A stretch of 64,000 nucleotides of DNA from Bacillus glycinifermentans (GTDB taxonomy: Bacteria; Bacillota; Bacilli; Bacillales; Bacillaceae), in the NCBI RefSeq assembly GCF_001042475.2, contig NZ_LECW02000001.1, positions 310,001 through 374,000 of the forward strand, given 5' to 3'. Below are positions 10,143 to 19,704 of the stretch, in pieces. The notes under the pieces were generated by a model that ran no database searches, was not told the DNA's origin, and saw only the letters and a program-made list of their open reading frames with translations. Both the position numbers and the translations under genes were made by a program. Each line of letters begins with the position of its first letter. Position 1 is the stretch's first letter.

Positions 10143-10900
10143 TGATAGAAGTCTCACATGTCACGAAGCAATACGGAGATCAAACCGTTGTGGAAGACGC
10201 AGCGGTATCGATCCAAAAAGGAAAGATCACATCCTTTATCGGGCCGAACGGAGCCGGGAAAAGCACGCTGCTTTCCATGGTCAGCAGGCTGATCGCGCCG
10301 GACTCCGGAGAGGTTCGGATCGAAGGCAAGGAAATCAGCGCATATAAAAGCAATGACTTGGCCAAAAAAATCAGCATTCTGAAGCAGTCCAACAAGATCG
10401 ACATCAGGCTCACCGTGAGGGAGCTCGTCAGCTTCGGGAGATTCCCGTATTCGCAGGGGAGGCTGACGAAGGAAGATTGGAAGCACGTCGATCAGGCGAT
10501 CGATTATATGAAGCTGAAAGATATTGAACATAAACATTTGGATCAATTGAGCGGAGGACAGTGCCAGCGGGCATTCATCGCGATGGTCATCGCGCAGGAC
10601 ACCGATTACATCCTGCTTGATGAGCCGTTGAACAATCTGGATATGAAGCATTCCGTGGAGATTATGAAGCTTCTGAAAAAACTTGTCGTTCAGCACGGCA
10701 AAACGATTGTCATTGTCATTCACGATATTAACTTTGCTTCCGTCTACTCCGACCGGATTGTCGCCCTCAAAAACGGGAGGATCGTCAAGGAAGGGCCGAC
10801 GGAAGACATCATACAAACACCGGTGCTGAAAGAAATTTACGATATGGACATACCTATTCAGCAAATCGGAGATCAAAAAATCTGTGTCTATTTTTCATAA
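10139..10900 (+). CDS. fpbP: Petrobactin ABC importer ATPase FpbP (YclP)
   Basis: A 253-residue FepC/FhuC-type ATPase: Walker A GPNGAGKST (about 36-44), signature LSGGQCQRAF (about 138), Walker B YILLDEPLNNLD (about 156-167) and switch His in VIHD. The signature has Cys where Gln is more common. It drives uptake through FpbN/FpbO. Confidence 0.93.
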   Translation: MMIEVSHVTKQYGDQTVVEDAAVSIQKGKITSFIGPNGAGKSTLLSMVSRLIAPDSGEVRIEGKEISAYKSNDLAKKISILKQSNKIDIRLTVRELVSFGRFPYSQGRLTKEDWKHVDQAIDYMKLKDIEHKHLDQLSGGQCQRAFIAMVIAQDTDYILLDEPLNNLDMKHSVEIMKLLKKLVVQHGKTIVIVIHDINFASVYSDRIVALKNGRIVKEGPTEDIIQTPVLKEIYDMDIPIQQIGDQKICVYFS

Positions 10901-10919
10901 AAAGGATGAGGTGATTGCA

Positions 10920-11861
10920 TTGAAAAAACTATCATTGTTCTTTATGGCTGTGATTGCGGTTTTAGTCATTGCCGCATGCGGAAGCAAGGATGCACAAACC
11001 GACGGGAAAAAGGGAGAAACCGTTGCGATCAAACATAAAAGCGGAACAACCGATAATGTACCAAAAAATCCGAAAAAGATCGTCGTCTTCAATTTCGGAA
11101 TGCTCGACACGCTTGATAAATTGGGGCTCGGCGACCGCGTTGCCGGCCTGCCGAAGCAAAGTCTACCGTCTTACCTGAAACAATACAATGATAAAAAATA
11201 CGAAAGCGTCGGCGGTCTGAAGGAGCCCGATTTTGAAAAAATTGCGGAGCTTGAGCCCGATTTAATCATCATCGAAGGCAGACAGGCAGACCAATATGAT
11301 GAATTCAAAAAGATCGCCCCGACGATCGACATCGAGCTCGATCAGAAAAACTACATGGACAGCTTTAAAGAAAACACCGAGATCATCGGAAAAATCTTCG
11401 ACAAAGAAGGCGCGGTCAAACAAGAGCTCTCCAAAATCGACAGCCAAGTAGAAAAAGTCAGCAAGCTGGCGAAAGAAAAAGGCGGAAAAGGGCTTGTCGT
11501 GCTGACGAGCGATAAACAAATCAGCGCCTACGGAAGCGGGTCAAGATTCGGACTGGTTCACGACGTACTCGGCGTTCTGCCTGCCGATAAACAGATTAAA
11601 GCTTCGCTTCACGGCCAAAGCGTCTCTTCTGAATATATTTCAGAAAAGAATCCGGACTATCTGTTTGTCATCGACCGGAGCGCGGCCATCGGCGAAAAAG
11701 GGACAGCTAAAGAAGTCATCGAAAACGAGATCGTAAAATCGACAAACGCCTATAAAAACGGACACATCACATACCTTGACCCGGGCTACTGGTATTTATC
11801 CGGCGGCGGTCTTGAGTCCGTGTCTGAAATGGTGAAAGAAATCGAAAAAGGTTTGAAATAA
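10920..11861 (+). CDS. fpbQ: Petrobactin-binding lipoprotein FpbQ (YclQ)
   Basis: A 313-residue class III solute-binding protein anchored as a lipoprotein: a signal peptide ends in the lipobox VIAACGS with the modified Cys at residue 20, followed by the periplasmic-binding fold. The start is TTG 10920, preceded by a GAGGTGA site; an ATG 12 codons earlier lies inside the fpbP end and would disturb the signal peptide. It captures ferric petrobactin outside the membrane for FpbNOP. A strong terminator follows. Confidence 0.93.
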   Translation: MKKLSLFFMAVIAVLVIAACGSKDAQTDGKKGETVAIKHKSGTTDNVPKNPKKIVVFNFGMLDTLDKLGLGDRVAGLPKQSLPSYLKQYNDKKYESVGGLKEPDFEKIAELEPDLIIIEGRQADQYDEFKKIAPTIDIELDQKNYMDSFKENTEIIGKIFDKEGAVKQELSKIDSQVEKVSKLAKEKGGKGLVVLTSDKQISAYGSGSRFGLVHDVLGVLPADKQIKASLHGQSVSSEYISEKNPDYLFVIDRSAAIGEKGTAKEVIENEIVKSTNAYKNGHITYLDPGYWYLSGGGLESVSEMVKEIEKGLK

Positions 11862-11866
11862 AAACA

Positions 11867-11888
11867 AGGCTGCCGGCACCGGCAGCCT
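11867..11888 (+). terminator. Terminator of the fpb operon
   Basis: GC-rich stem aggctgccgg / ccggcagcct followed by ttcttattt, five bases after the fpbQ stop. Confidence 0.82.
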
Positions 11889-11903
11889 TTCTTATTTAAG
11901 AAA

Positions 11904-11929
11904 ACACCAGTTCACATGTGAACTGGTGT
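11904..11929 (-). terminator. Perfect 26-bp palindrome, probable mdr terminator
   Basis: A perfect dyad centred between 11916 and 11917 (acaccagttcaca and its complement). Read on the minus strand it follows the mdr stop and is trailed by ttttcttaaat, as expected of an intrinsic terminator. A 26-bp perfect palindrome could also be a protein-binding site. Confidence 0.6.
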
Positions 11930-11935
11930 CAAACA

Positions 11936-13351
11936 TCAACGCGCCGGCTGTCCTTCTTTCTGCACCTTGCGCTTCAGCGTGAAGGAGAGGATGAATCCGG
12001 CAAGCGCCAACACGGCGGCGACGATAAAGGCGGAGTTCATTCCGTGAATGACTGCGTTTATCGGATTGGTCGTGCTTGCATTTTTCGTCGAGTTGCTCAT
12101 GACGGAGATCAAAACGGCTGTACCGATTGATCCGCCGATTTGGCGCATCGTGTTGTTCATCGCGGTTCCGTGGGCGATGAGATGCGGCGGGAGCGCATTG
12201 ATGCCCGCCGTCGTCAGCGGCATCATGATCATCGACGTTCCGGCCATGCGGATCGTGTAAAGGATGACGATGAAGGTGATCGATGTATCGTCTTTCAGAT
12301 CCGCAAACGGAATTGAAGTTAACAGCAGGATGGCAAAACCGATAATCGCCAGCCCTTTCCCGCCGATCTTGTCAAAAATTTTGCCGATAATCGGAGACAT
12401 AATGCCCATTGCGATCGCACCCGGCAGGAGCATCAAGCCTGAATCAAAAGCCGAAATCGATCTGACGTTTTGCGTGTACAGCGGCAAAATCGTTTCTGTT
12501 CCAATCATTAAGGCAAACACGATCATCCCAAGCAATGTCGTGAGGCTGAACGTCCATGATTGGAAAACGCGGAATTCGAGAATCGGTCTTTTGATCTTCA
12601 TTTGTCTCATAATAAAGAAGATCAAGGATACAGCGCCGACTGCAAGAGAAATCAGGACGGTCTGGTCTCCCCAGCCGTCAGACCCGGCGCTGCTGAATCC
12701 GTACAACAAACCGCCGAATCCTAAAGTTGACAGGATAATCGAAAGGATATCGAGAGACGTTTCTCTCAGCTTTGTTACGTTTTTCATCAGCATGATGACG
12801 AGTATAAGATCAATGACGGCAATCGGCAAAATAATGTAAAATAAGTATCTCCAAGTAAAGCTGTCAACGATCCAGCCTGACAATGTCGGGCCGATGGCAG
12901 GGGCAAAGGCGATAACCAATCCGACCATTCCCATCGCAGCCCCGCGTTTGTCAACAGGGAAAATCGTTAAAAAGATCGTTTGCATAAGCGGCATCATAAT
13001 CCCTGCACCTGCGGCCTGAATGATGCGCGCAGCCAAGAGAACCGGGAAATTGGGTGCGAACGCGCCGACGACCGTTCCCGCTGTAAAGATTGCCATTGCG
13101 GTGATGACGAGGGCGCGGCTTGAGAATTTTTCAATTAAAAATGCGGTAATCGGGATCAGGATGCCGTTCGTCAGCATAAATGCCGTCGTCAGCCATTGTC
13201 CCTGTGTCGCATCTATGTTCAAATCTGCCATGATATGAGGCAGTGCGGTGACCAAAAGCGTCTGATTCAAAATCGCAATAAACGCTCCGGCTATAAGTAA
13301 ACCTACGATGATTTTTCTGTTATACGTCTGGTGTTCCGTTTCTGTGCTCAT
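11936..13351 (-). CDS. mdr: DHA2-family multidrug efflux MFS transporter (Mdr/YcnB)
   Basis: A 471-residue major facilitator with about 14 hydrophobic segments, EmrB/QacA type. Family motifs include the QWLTTAFMLTNGILIPITAF stretch in helix 2 and GWIVDSFTWRYLFYI near residue 155. GAGGG precedes the ATG. The TetR gene ycnC lies 12 bp upstream on the same strand, so the pump and its regulator form an operon. Likely proton-driven export of toxic compounds; substrates cannot be read from sequence. Confidence 0.88.
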   Translation of the reverse strand: MSTETEHQTYNRKIIVGLLIAGAFIAILNQTLLVTALPHIMADLNIDATQGQWLTTAFMLTNGILIPITAFLIEKFSSRALVITAMAIFTAGTVVGAFAPNFPVLLAARIIQAAGAGIMMPLMQTIFLTIFPVDKRGAAMGMVGLVIAFAPAIGPTLSGWIVDSFTWRYLFYIILPIAVIDLILVIMLMKNVTKLRETSLDILSIILSTLGFGGLLYGFSSAGSDGWGDQTVLISLAVGAVSLIFFIMRQMKIKRPILEFRVFQSWTFSLTTLLGMIVFALMIGTETILPLYTQNVRSISAFDSGLMLLPGAIAMGIMSPIIGKIFDKIGGKGLAIIGFAILLLTSIPFADLKDDTSITFIVILYTIRMAGTSMIMMPLTTAGINALPPHLIAHGTAMNNTMRQIGGSIGTAVLISVMSNSTKNASTTNPINAVIHGMNSAFIVAAVLALAGFILSFTLKRKVQKEGQPAR

Positions 13352-13363
13352 GTGTTATCCCTC

Positions 13364-14245
13364 TTATTCTGTTATACATATCGTTTTGATTTGTGAAATG
13401 GAGTGTTGCAGTCTTTCAATTTGTCCCAGGTAATCAAGGAGAGCCTGAATTAAAAATGAGCGCTGCTCTTTGGTGAATAATTCCTCTTTCAGCAATTCGG
13501 CGGCAGACTGCAGTTCATCGACATCATATTCCTCTTTTGAAAGCGAACCAATCGCCTCCTTCAGCTTCTGCAAGTGGCCGGATAAGAGTTCTTCCTTATT
13601 AGGCATCCGGCATGACGTCGAATTTCTAAAGGAAGCGATAATGTCTTCATTTAATGAGGTGCTCGGATCGCCGGCCTTTTTTTTCTCAACGACCAGATCC
13701 ATCACCATCATAATAAAGCTTGGGATCGTCTCAATATCCGGCTGCGTGTTCTTGATGATAGACAGAAAAAGAAATTCTCTCATCAGACCGTGGAAAATGA
13801 TGACGAGATCCCATATAAACGGCTTCACGTCTTCTCCGTACGCTTGGAGGATCGAATCTCTGTGCCAGCAGATGATCATTGACCTCGTCTGTTTGAGATG
13901 TTCCTTGAAGACTGCTGTATGCGGAGATGTATCATTGGAAATGAAATTGATAAATTGGCGGTTTTCTCTGAACTCTGTAATCTCCAGAGCGATTTTCCTG
14001 GCAAATTTCTCTTTTGGCGTCAGCGCGGATTCTGCGTTCAGCATCGCACCTCTTTTCAGCATTTCCTGCTGGTTGTATTTGATTAGTGCCAGCAAAAGGT
14101 CTTCCTTTGATTGAAACAATTTATAAATCGAAGCTTTTGACACCTTGCATTCCTCGGCGATCGCCTGCATAGAAACATTCGAATAGCCTTTTTGGGCAAA
14201 CAGTTTTTTGGCAGCTGTTAAAATGTCTGCTTTTTTATCCTTCAT
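13364..14245 (-). CDS. ycnC: TetR-family regulator YcnC
   Basis: A 293-residue TetR regulator. The N-terminal helix-turn-helix reads KADILTAAKKLF to KVSKASIYKLFQSKEDLL. The long C-terminal part (beyond residue 190) is larger than in typical 200-residue TetR proteins, as in B. subtilis YcnC. The start is ATG 14245 with GAAGGAG five bases upstream. It is the first gene of the ycnC-mdr unit; inverted repeats just upstream are probable operators, so it likely represses its own operon. Confidence 0.88.
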   Translation of the reverse strand: MKDKKADILTAAKKLFAQKGYSNVSMQAIAEECKVSKASIYKLFQSKEDLLLALIKYNQQEMLKRGAMLNAESALTPKEKFARKIALEITEFRENRQFINFISNDTSPHTAVFKEHLKQTRSMIICWHRDSILQAYGEDVKPFIWDLVIIFHGLMREFLFLSIIKNTQPDIETIPSFIMMVMDLVVEKKKAGDPSTSLNEDIIASFRNSTSCRMPNKEELLSGHLQKLKEAIGSLSKEEYDVDELQSAAELLKEELFTKEQRSFLIQALLDYLGQIERLQHSISQIKTICITE

Positions 14246-14270
14246 CCTGACTCCTTCTTTCACAAACGAT

Positions 14271-14305
14271 AAAACTCATGAGTCACGAAAAAACCCATGA
14301 GTTTT
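14271..14305. promoter_or_regulatory. Probable YcnC operator
   Basis: aaaactcatg (14271-14280) and catgagtttt (14296-14305) form perfect inverted arms, and the inner actcatgagt (14274-14283) is itself palindromic. Location just upstream of a self-standing TetR gene suggests an autoregulatory operator. Confidence 0.55.
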
Positions 14306-14355
14306 CATAAACGAAATATTAGCAGAAGCGCTCCCGCCTCGTCAATGATTTTGTT

Positions 14356-15183
14356 TCACTTTTTTGGCGGATGGATCCATTCTGCCGCATCATCATAGGA
14401 AAGAACGCCTTCTGTCATGTGCCGGAAGCTTCCGCGGCTGATGATCTCTTCGCCGATCGTTTTCAGCAAGGTCAGGCTGGCCCTGAAAGGTCCTGATCCC
14501 AGGCTGATTCTTTCGATTCCCATGTCGGAAAGGAGCTTGACCGAAGGGGTGCCGGAACCCGCCAGCACATTGAGCGGACCGGAAATGCCATTCCTTAGTT
14601 GATGAATGGTTTGCGTGTCAACAGCTCCGGGGACGAATATGCAGTCTGCACCGGCTTCCCTGTAGATGTTTGCCCGCCGGGCGGCCGACTGTAGGCGGAA
14701 GGCGGGATTGCAATGCTTGAGCCAGTACAAATCGGTGCGTGCATTAATAAAAAGGGGGAGGTCAAGCTTTTTCACCGCAGCGATTTTTTCCGCCTGCCAT
14801 GAAGCGTCGCTTAAAGGTTGTTCGGGATTCCCTGTTCCGTCTTCAATATTGATTCCGACGACACCTGTTTTAGCGATTTTTTGGACGTTTTCGCTGATTT
14901 CTTCGGGGAACGCGCCGTAGCCTGCTTCAATATCAGCGCTGACGGGGACAGCGACCGAACATGCAATGTTTGTGAGGACATCAAGCAATGTTTCAAAAGG
15001 GAGGTGTTCCCCGTCTTTGTAGCCTAACGACATGGCGATCCCGGCGCTGGTCGTCCCGACGGCTTTAAAGCCTGTTCTTTCAAAAACGGCAGCGCTCCCT
15101 GCATCCCACGCATTCGGCAGAACAAAAGGGGCTGATTGATGATGGAGATGTTGAAAAGTCTCGAACTTTTTTAGCTGTTTCAT
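14356..15183 (-). CDS. Isocitrate lyase/PEP mutase-family protein
   Basis: A 275-residue TIM-barrel protein of the PEP mutase/isocitrate lyase superfamily (short form). Visible family features are the start FVLPNAWDAGSAAVFE, the GTTSAGIAMSLGY loop, the metal-binding DIEAGYG (about 90-96), and NIEDG (about 120). The superfamily cleaves or forms C-C or P-C bonds next to a carboxylate, e.g. 2-methylisocitrate or oxaloacetate; the exact substrate is not evident and no phosphonate genes lie nearby. AAGGAG lies ahead of the ATG. It is a single gene between ycnC and ycnD and is not part of the B. subtilis order here. Confidence 0.82.
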   Translation of the reverse strand: MKQLKKFETFQHLHHQSAPFVLPNAWDAGSAAVFERTGFKAVGTTSAGIAMSLGYKDGEHLPFETLLDVLTNIACSVAVPVSADIEAGYGAFPEEISENVQKIAKTGVVGINIEDGTGNPEQPLSDASWQAEKIAAVKKLDLPLFINARTDLYWLKHCNPAFRLQSAARRANIYREAGADCIFVPGAVDTQTIHQLRNGISGPLNVLAGSGTPSVKLLSDMGIERISLGSGPFRASLTLLKTIGEEIISRGSFRHMTEGVLSYDDAAEWIHPPKK

Positions 15184-15256
15184 TTATTTCACTCCTTTTT
15201 AAACACATTGTAGATCGTATATCCTTCGATGTTCATCGAAATGTGGAGTGAAAAAA

Positions 15257-15279
15257 AGGCTATCGATTGACGATAGCCT
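15257..15279 (-). terminator. Terminator of ycnD
   Basis: Minus-strand stem (aggctatcg / cgatagcct) with a 5-nt loop and a 7-T tail, just after ycnD. Confidence 0.82.
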
Positions 15280-15291
15280 TAGGGAAGATCC

Positions 15292-16029
15292 CTATTCAAG
15301 CTTAAATCCTTGCTTTTCAAGCATTTCCCGTATATGCGGATAATAGACGCGGCTGTAATATGAGGAAATGCCTTCTGACCAGTTTCTTGAATCCGCTCCA
15401 TTGGTCCGTTTTTGCATGTATTCGGATATGACTTCATCGTACTCGTCGATCAAAGGCTTTAGATCATGGTTGTAGGTTTCGCTGTGCCTTACCGCTTGTT
15501 CAGGGAGGCGCGGCTTTTTCGCGGAGCGGTCCGCCGGATGGCCGACGACAAGCCCTGCAACGGGGAATACATATTCCGGAATGTCGAGAAGCTCAATCAG
15601 CTCTTCGGCGCGGCCGCGGACTGCCCCGATCGGTACGGTGCCGAGCCCCATCGATTCAGCGGCAGCAGTAGCCGTTCCGAGGGCGATGCCGGCATCGACT
15701 GCCCCGACGAGAACAGATTCGGTTCCGTCCGTAATCGCAAGCGGCTGTCCGTTTTTTTCAAGGGCGATTTTGGCTCTGTTGAAATCCGCGCAGAATAAAA
15801 GAAAAACGGGAGCCTCTTCGATCCATTTCTGTCCTCCGGCAAGCTCGGCGATTTTTTGTTTCCGCTTTTGATCCTGAACCGTAATGACGGTGACCTGCTG
15901 TCCGTTGATCGAAGTCGGTGCGGCTTGGACAGCCTGGATGATGGCGTCAAGCTGTTCAGGGCTTACAGGCTCATCGGTATAGCTGCGGATTGACCTGTGA
16001 TCTGTCAATGTTTTCATCACTTCATTCAT
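15292..16029 (-). CDS. nfrA2: NADPH-dependent FMN nitroreductase/flavin reductase YcnD (NfrA2)
   Basis: A 245-residue nitroreductase-family oxidoreductase. The RSIRSYTDEPV start, SINGQQVT and the flavin-binding EAPVFLLFCAD and GLGTVPIGAVRG segments match YcnD closely. The start is ATG 16029 after GGAG; an upstream ATG (16050) has no site. It uses NAD(P)H to reduce FMN, nitro compounds or quinones. The monooxygenase gene ycnE lies 22 bp upstream on the same strand, so the two form an operon. Confidence 0.9.
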   Translation of the reverse strand: MNEVMKTLTDHRSIRSYTDEPVSPEQLDAIIQAVQAAPTSINGQQVTVITVQDQKRKQKIAELAGGQKWIEEAPVFLLFCADFNRAKIALEKNGQPLAITDGTESVLVGAVDAGIALGTATAAAESMGLGTVPIGAVRGRAEELIELLDIPEYVFPVAGLVVGHPADRSAKKPRLPEQAVRHSETYNHDLKPLIDEYDEVISEYMQKRTNGADSRNWSEGISSYYSRVYYPHIREMLEKQGFKLE

Positions 16030-16051
16030 TTGACTCTCCGTCCTTTCCATA

Positions 16052-16336
16052 TTAAAGGGTTTCAGTGCGCAACACGTTCAGCGGTTCTGCCAGCAGATCG
16101 CCCGCAGCTTTGACAAATGTTTGGAAATGCTCGGTTTGATTATGGGCGTCGAGCGCTTCTTGATCCTTCCATTGCTCAAGCATGACAAATGTATTGGCAT
16201 TCTCGGTGTCCTCAAAAAGCTGGTATTGTGCGTTTCCCGCCTCAGCCCTTGAATGTTTCAACAGCGGCTGGACGCTCTCCAAAAAGGATTCGCGCTTCTC
16301 GGGTTTTACTTTCATATAAGCCTGCAATACGATCAT
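16052..16336 (-). CDS. ycnE: Antibiotic biosynthesis monooxygenase-domain protein YcnE
   Basis: A 94-residue ABM-fold (ferredoxin-like) protein: MIVLQAYMKVKPEKRESFL, TFVMLEQWKDQEALDAHN and EHFQTF are typical. The start is ATG 16336, eight bases after GGAGG; the longer frame upstream is not supported. Such proteins act as cofactor-independent quinol monooxygenases. Pairing with the flavin reductase ycnD suggests handling of quinone-like compounds. The ArsR gene yczG is divergent and probably regulates it. Confidence 0.88.
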   Translation of the reverse strand: MIVLQAYMKVKPEKRESFLESVQPLLKHSRAEAGNAQYQLFEDTENANTFVMLEQWKDQEALDAHNQTEHFQTFVKAAGDLLAEPLNVLRTETL

Positions 16337-16434
16337 GTAAAAAACCTCCAGATAAAATATAGGATACCTTCTGTTTTCCCTTGTATACGGTTTGTGATTG
16401 TTCGAAAACCATCGAACGATTGCATCGTAACATG

Positions 16435-16472
16435 CCCGGTAGTGGTGCTGCAACCATTTTGCACCAACCGGG
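16435..16472. promoter_or_regulatory. Imperfect dyad between ycnE and yczG
   Basis: cccggt..ggtgc and gcacc..ccggg flank a centre at about 16454, in the divergent promoter region of ycnE and the ArsR-type gene yczG. Position suggests an ArsR operator; no binding data are available. Confidence 0.35.
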
Positions 16473-16511
16473 ACAATTGTCTTGAAGTAAGGATTATGAT
16501 ACATTTAACCC

Positions 16512-16808
16512 ATGAATACAAAAGACATGAAATTAACTTCGGTTATGCACGCATTGAGCGATCCGATCAGACTGGAAATTGTCAAAGCTTTGGCTGATAC
16601 AGACGAAAAAACGTGCGGCGCCTGTACGAACATCAACGTCGCGAAATCAACCCTGTCCCATCACTTTAAGGTGCTCAGGGAAGCCGGCATTCTCAAGGTG
16701 CGAATCGAAGGGAAGCATCATTACTATTCGCTTTGCAAAGAGGAGCTGGAACAGCAGTTTCCGGGATTGATCCGCGCGATCCTTCAGGTTGAAAAAGAAC
16801 AGTGGTAA
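16512..16808 (+). CDS. yczG: ArsR-family transcriptional regulator YczG
   Basis: A 98-residue winged-helix repressor: [15 protein letters not shown], then [17 protein letters not shown] (recognition helix) and the wing [13 protein letters not shown]. Two cysteines, in the CGAC pair near residues 36-39, sit just before the recognition helix and could bind metal or sense thiol stress, plus one Cys in SLCKEE. It is divergent from ycnE-ycnD, a likely target. Confidence 0.85.
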   Translation: MNTKDMKLTSVMHALSDPIRLEIVKALADTDEKTCGACTNINVAKSTLSHHFKVLREAGILKVRIEGKHHYYSLCKEELEQQFPGLIRAILQVEKEQW

Positions 16809-16819
16809 ACGAAAATGAT

Positions 16820-16843
16820 ACCGGCAGGTCCAAACCTGCCGGT
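16820..16843 (+). terminator. Terminator between yczG and gabR
   Basis: A 10-bp stem accggcaggt / acctgccggt with a 4-nt loop, followed by gcttttatttt. Serves yczG and, on the other strand, possibly gabR. Confidence 0.78.
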
Positions 16844-16853
16844 GCTTTTATTT

Positions 16854-18332
<1,479 letters not shown>

Positions 18333-18370
18333 TCAGAATTATAAGAAATAAATCAAAGGGAGAGATGATG

Positions 18371-19690
18371 ATGAGTCTTAACACAGCAGTCTTAACAACG
18401 GGTGAATGGCAGGCAAAGCGGGACCGGTATGTGGCCAGAGGCGTCAGCAACGGAAACCGCAGCATTGCGGCAAGAGGGGAAGGCGCACTTGTATATGACA
18501 TTGACGGAAGGCGTTTTATCGATTTCGCCGGAGCGATCGGCACATTAAACGTCGGGCATTCCCATCCAAAAGTCGTCGAAGCGGTCAAACAGCAGGCCGA
18601 TCAGCTGATCCACCCGGGCTTTAACGTCATGATGTATCAGGCCTACTTGGAACTGGCGGAAAAGCTGTGTCGGCTGACACCCGGCGATCATGAGAAAAAA
18701 GCGATTTTCTTAAACTCGGGTGCGGAGGCCGTGGAAAATGCGGTGAAGATCGCAAGAAAGTATACGAAACGCCAAGCCGTCGTTTCCTTTACGCGCGGAT
18801 TCCACGGGCGCACGAATATGACGATGAGCATGACGAGCAAAGTCAAACCGTACAAGTTCGGTTTCGGGCCGTTCGCTCCCGAGGTGTATCAGGCTCCTTT
18901 TCCTTACTATTACCGGAAGCCTCTCGGGATGAGCGATGAGCGCTATGACGAAATGGTGATTCAGGCGTTTGACGATTTCTTTGTTTCCGCTGTCGCACCT
19001 GAGACGGTCGCCTGTGTCGTCATGGAGCCCGTGCAGGGGGAAGGCGGCTTTATCATCCCTTCCAAACGGTTTGTCCAGCATGTCGCAGCCTTCTGCAAGA
19101 AACACGGCATCGTCTTTGTGGCTGATGAGATTCAAACCGGTTTTGCGAGGACGGGCAAGTACTTTGCGGTCGAGCACTTCGATGTCGTACCTGACCTTGT
19201 GACGGTCTCAAAGTCGCTTGCCGCAGGCGTTCCGCTCAGCGGGGTGGTCGGAAGTGCGGAAATGCTTGATGCCGCGGCGCCCGGTGAACTTGGCGGGACA
19301 TATGCCGGCAGTCCGCTCGGCTGCGTTGCCGCTCTCGCGGTGCTCGACATCATCGAAGAGGAAGGGCTGAATAAGCGCTCTGAAGAAATCGGAAAAGTGA
19401 TCGAAGACAAAGCGCTCGCGTGGAAGGAGACATATCAAAAGATCGGCGAAGTCCGCAGGCTCGGCGCGATGGCGGCGATCGAAATCGTCAAGGATCAGGA
19501 CACGCGAGAGCCTGATAAAGCTGCGGCAGCTGCCATCGCCAAGTATGCGAATGAACATGGGCTGCTGTTACTTACGGCAGGAATCAACGGCAATATCATC
19601 CGTTTTCTGACACCGCTCGTCATAACGGATGAATTGCTTCACGAAGGGCTCGACATCATCGAAGAAGCGCTGCAAACAGAGCTGGACTAA
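18371..19690 (+). CDS. gabT: 4-aminobutyrate aminotransferase GabT
   Basis: A 439-residue class III aminotransferase that converts GABA plus 2-oxoglutarate to succinate semialdehyde plus glutamate. Key parts: FLNSGAEAVENAVKIARKYT, FTRGFHGRTNMT, the cofactor Asp in VADEIQTGFARTG and the Schiff-base Lys in TVSKSLAAGVPLS. Of three adjacent ATGs, 18371 is eight bases from GGGAG and matches the family N-terminus. It heads the gabT-permease-gabD operon. Confidence 0.93.
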   Translation: MSLNTAVLTTGEWQAKRDRYVARGVSNGNRSIAARGEGALVYDIDGRRFIDFAGAIGTLNVGHSHPKVVEAVKQQADQLIHPGFNVMMYQAYLELAEKLCRLTPGDHEKKAIFLNSGAEAVENAVKIARKYTKRQAVVSFTRGFHGRTNMTMSMTSKVKPYKFGFGPFAPEVYQAPFPYYYRKPLGMSDERYDEMVIQAFDDFFVSAVAPETVACVVMEPVQGEGGFIIPSKRFVQHVAAFCKKHGIVFVADEIQTGFARTGKYFAVEHFDVVPDLVTVSKSLAAGVPLSGVVGSAEMLDAAAPGELGGTYAGSPLGCVAALAVLDIIEEEGLNKRSEEIGKVIEDKALAWKETYQKIGEVRRLGAMAAIEIVKDQDTREPDKAAAAAIAKYANEHGLLLLTAGINGNIIRFLTPLVITDELLHEGLDIIEEALQTELD

Positions 19691-19704
19691 GGAGGCGGTT
19701 GTTC

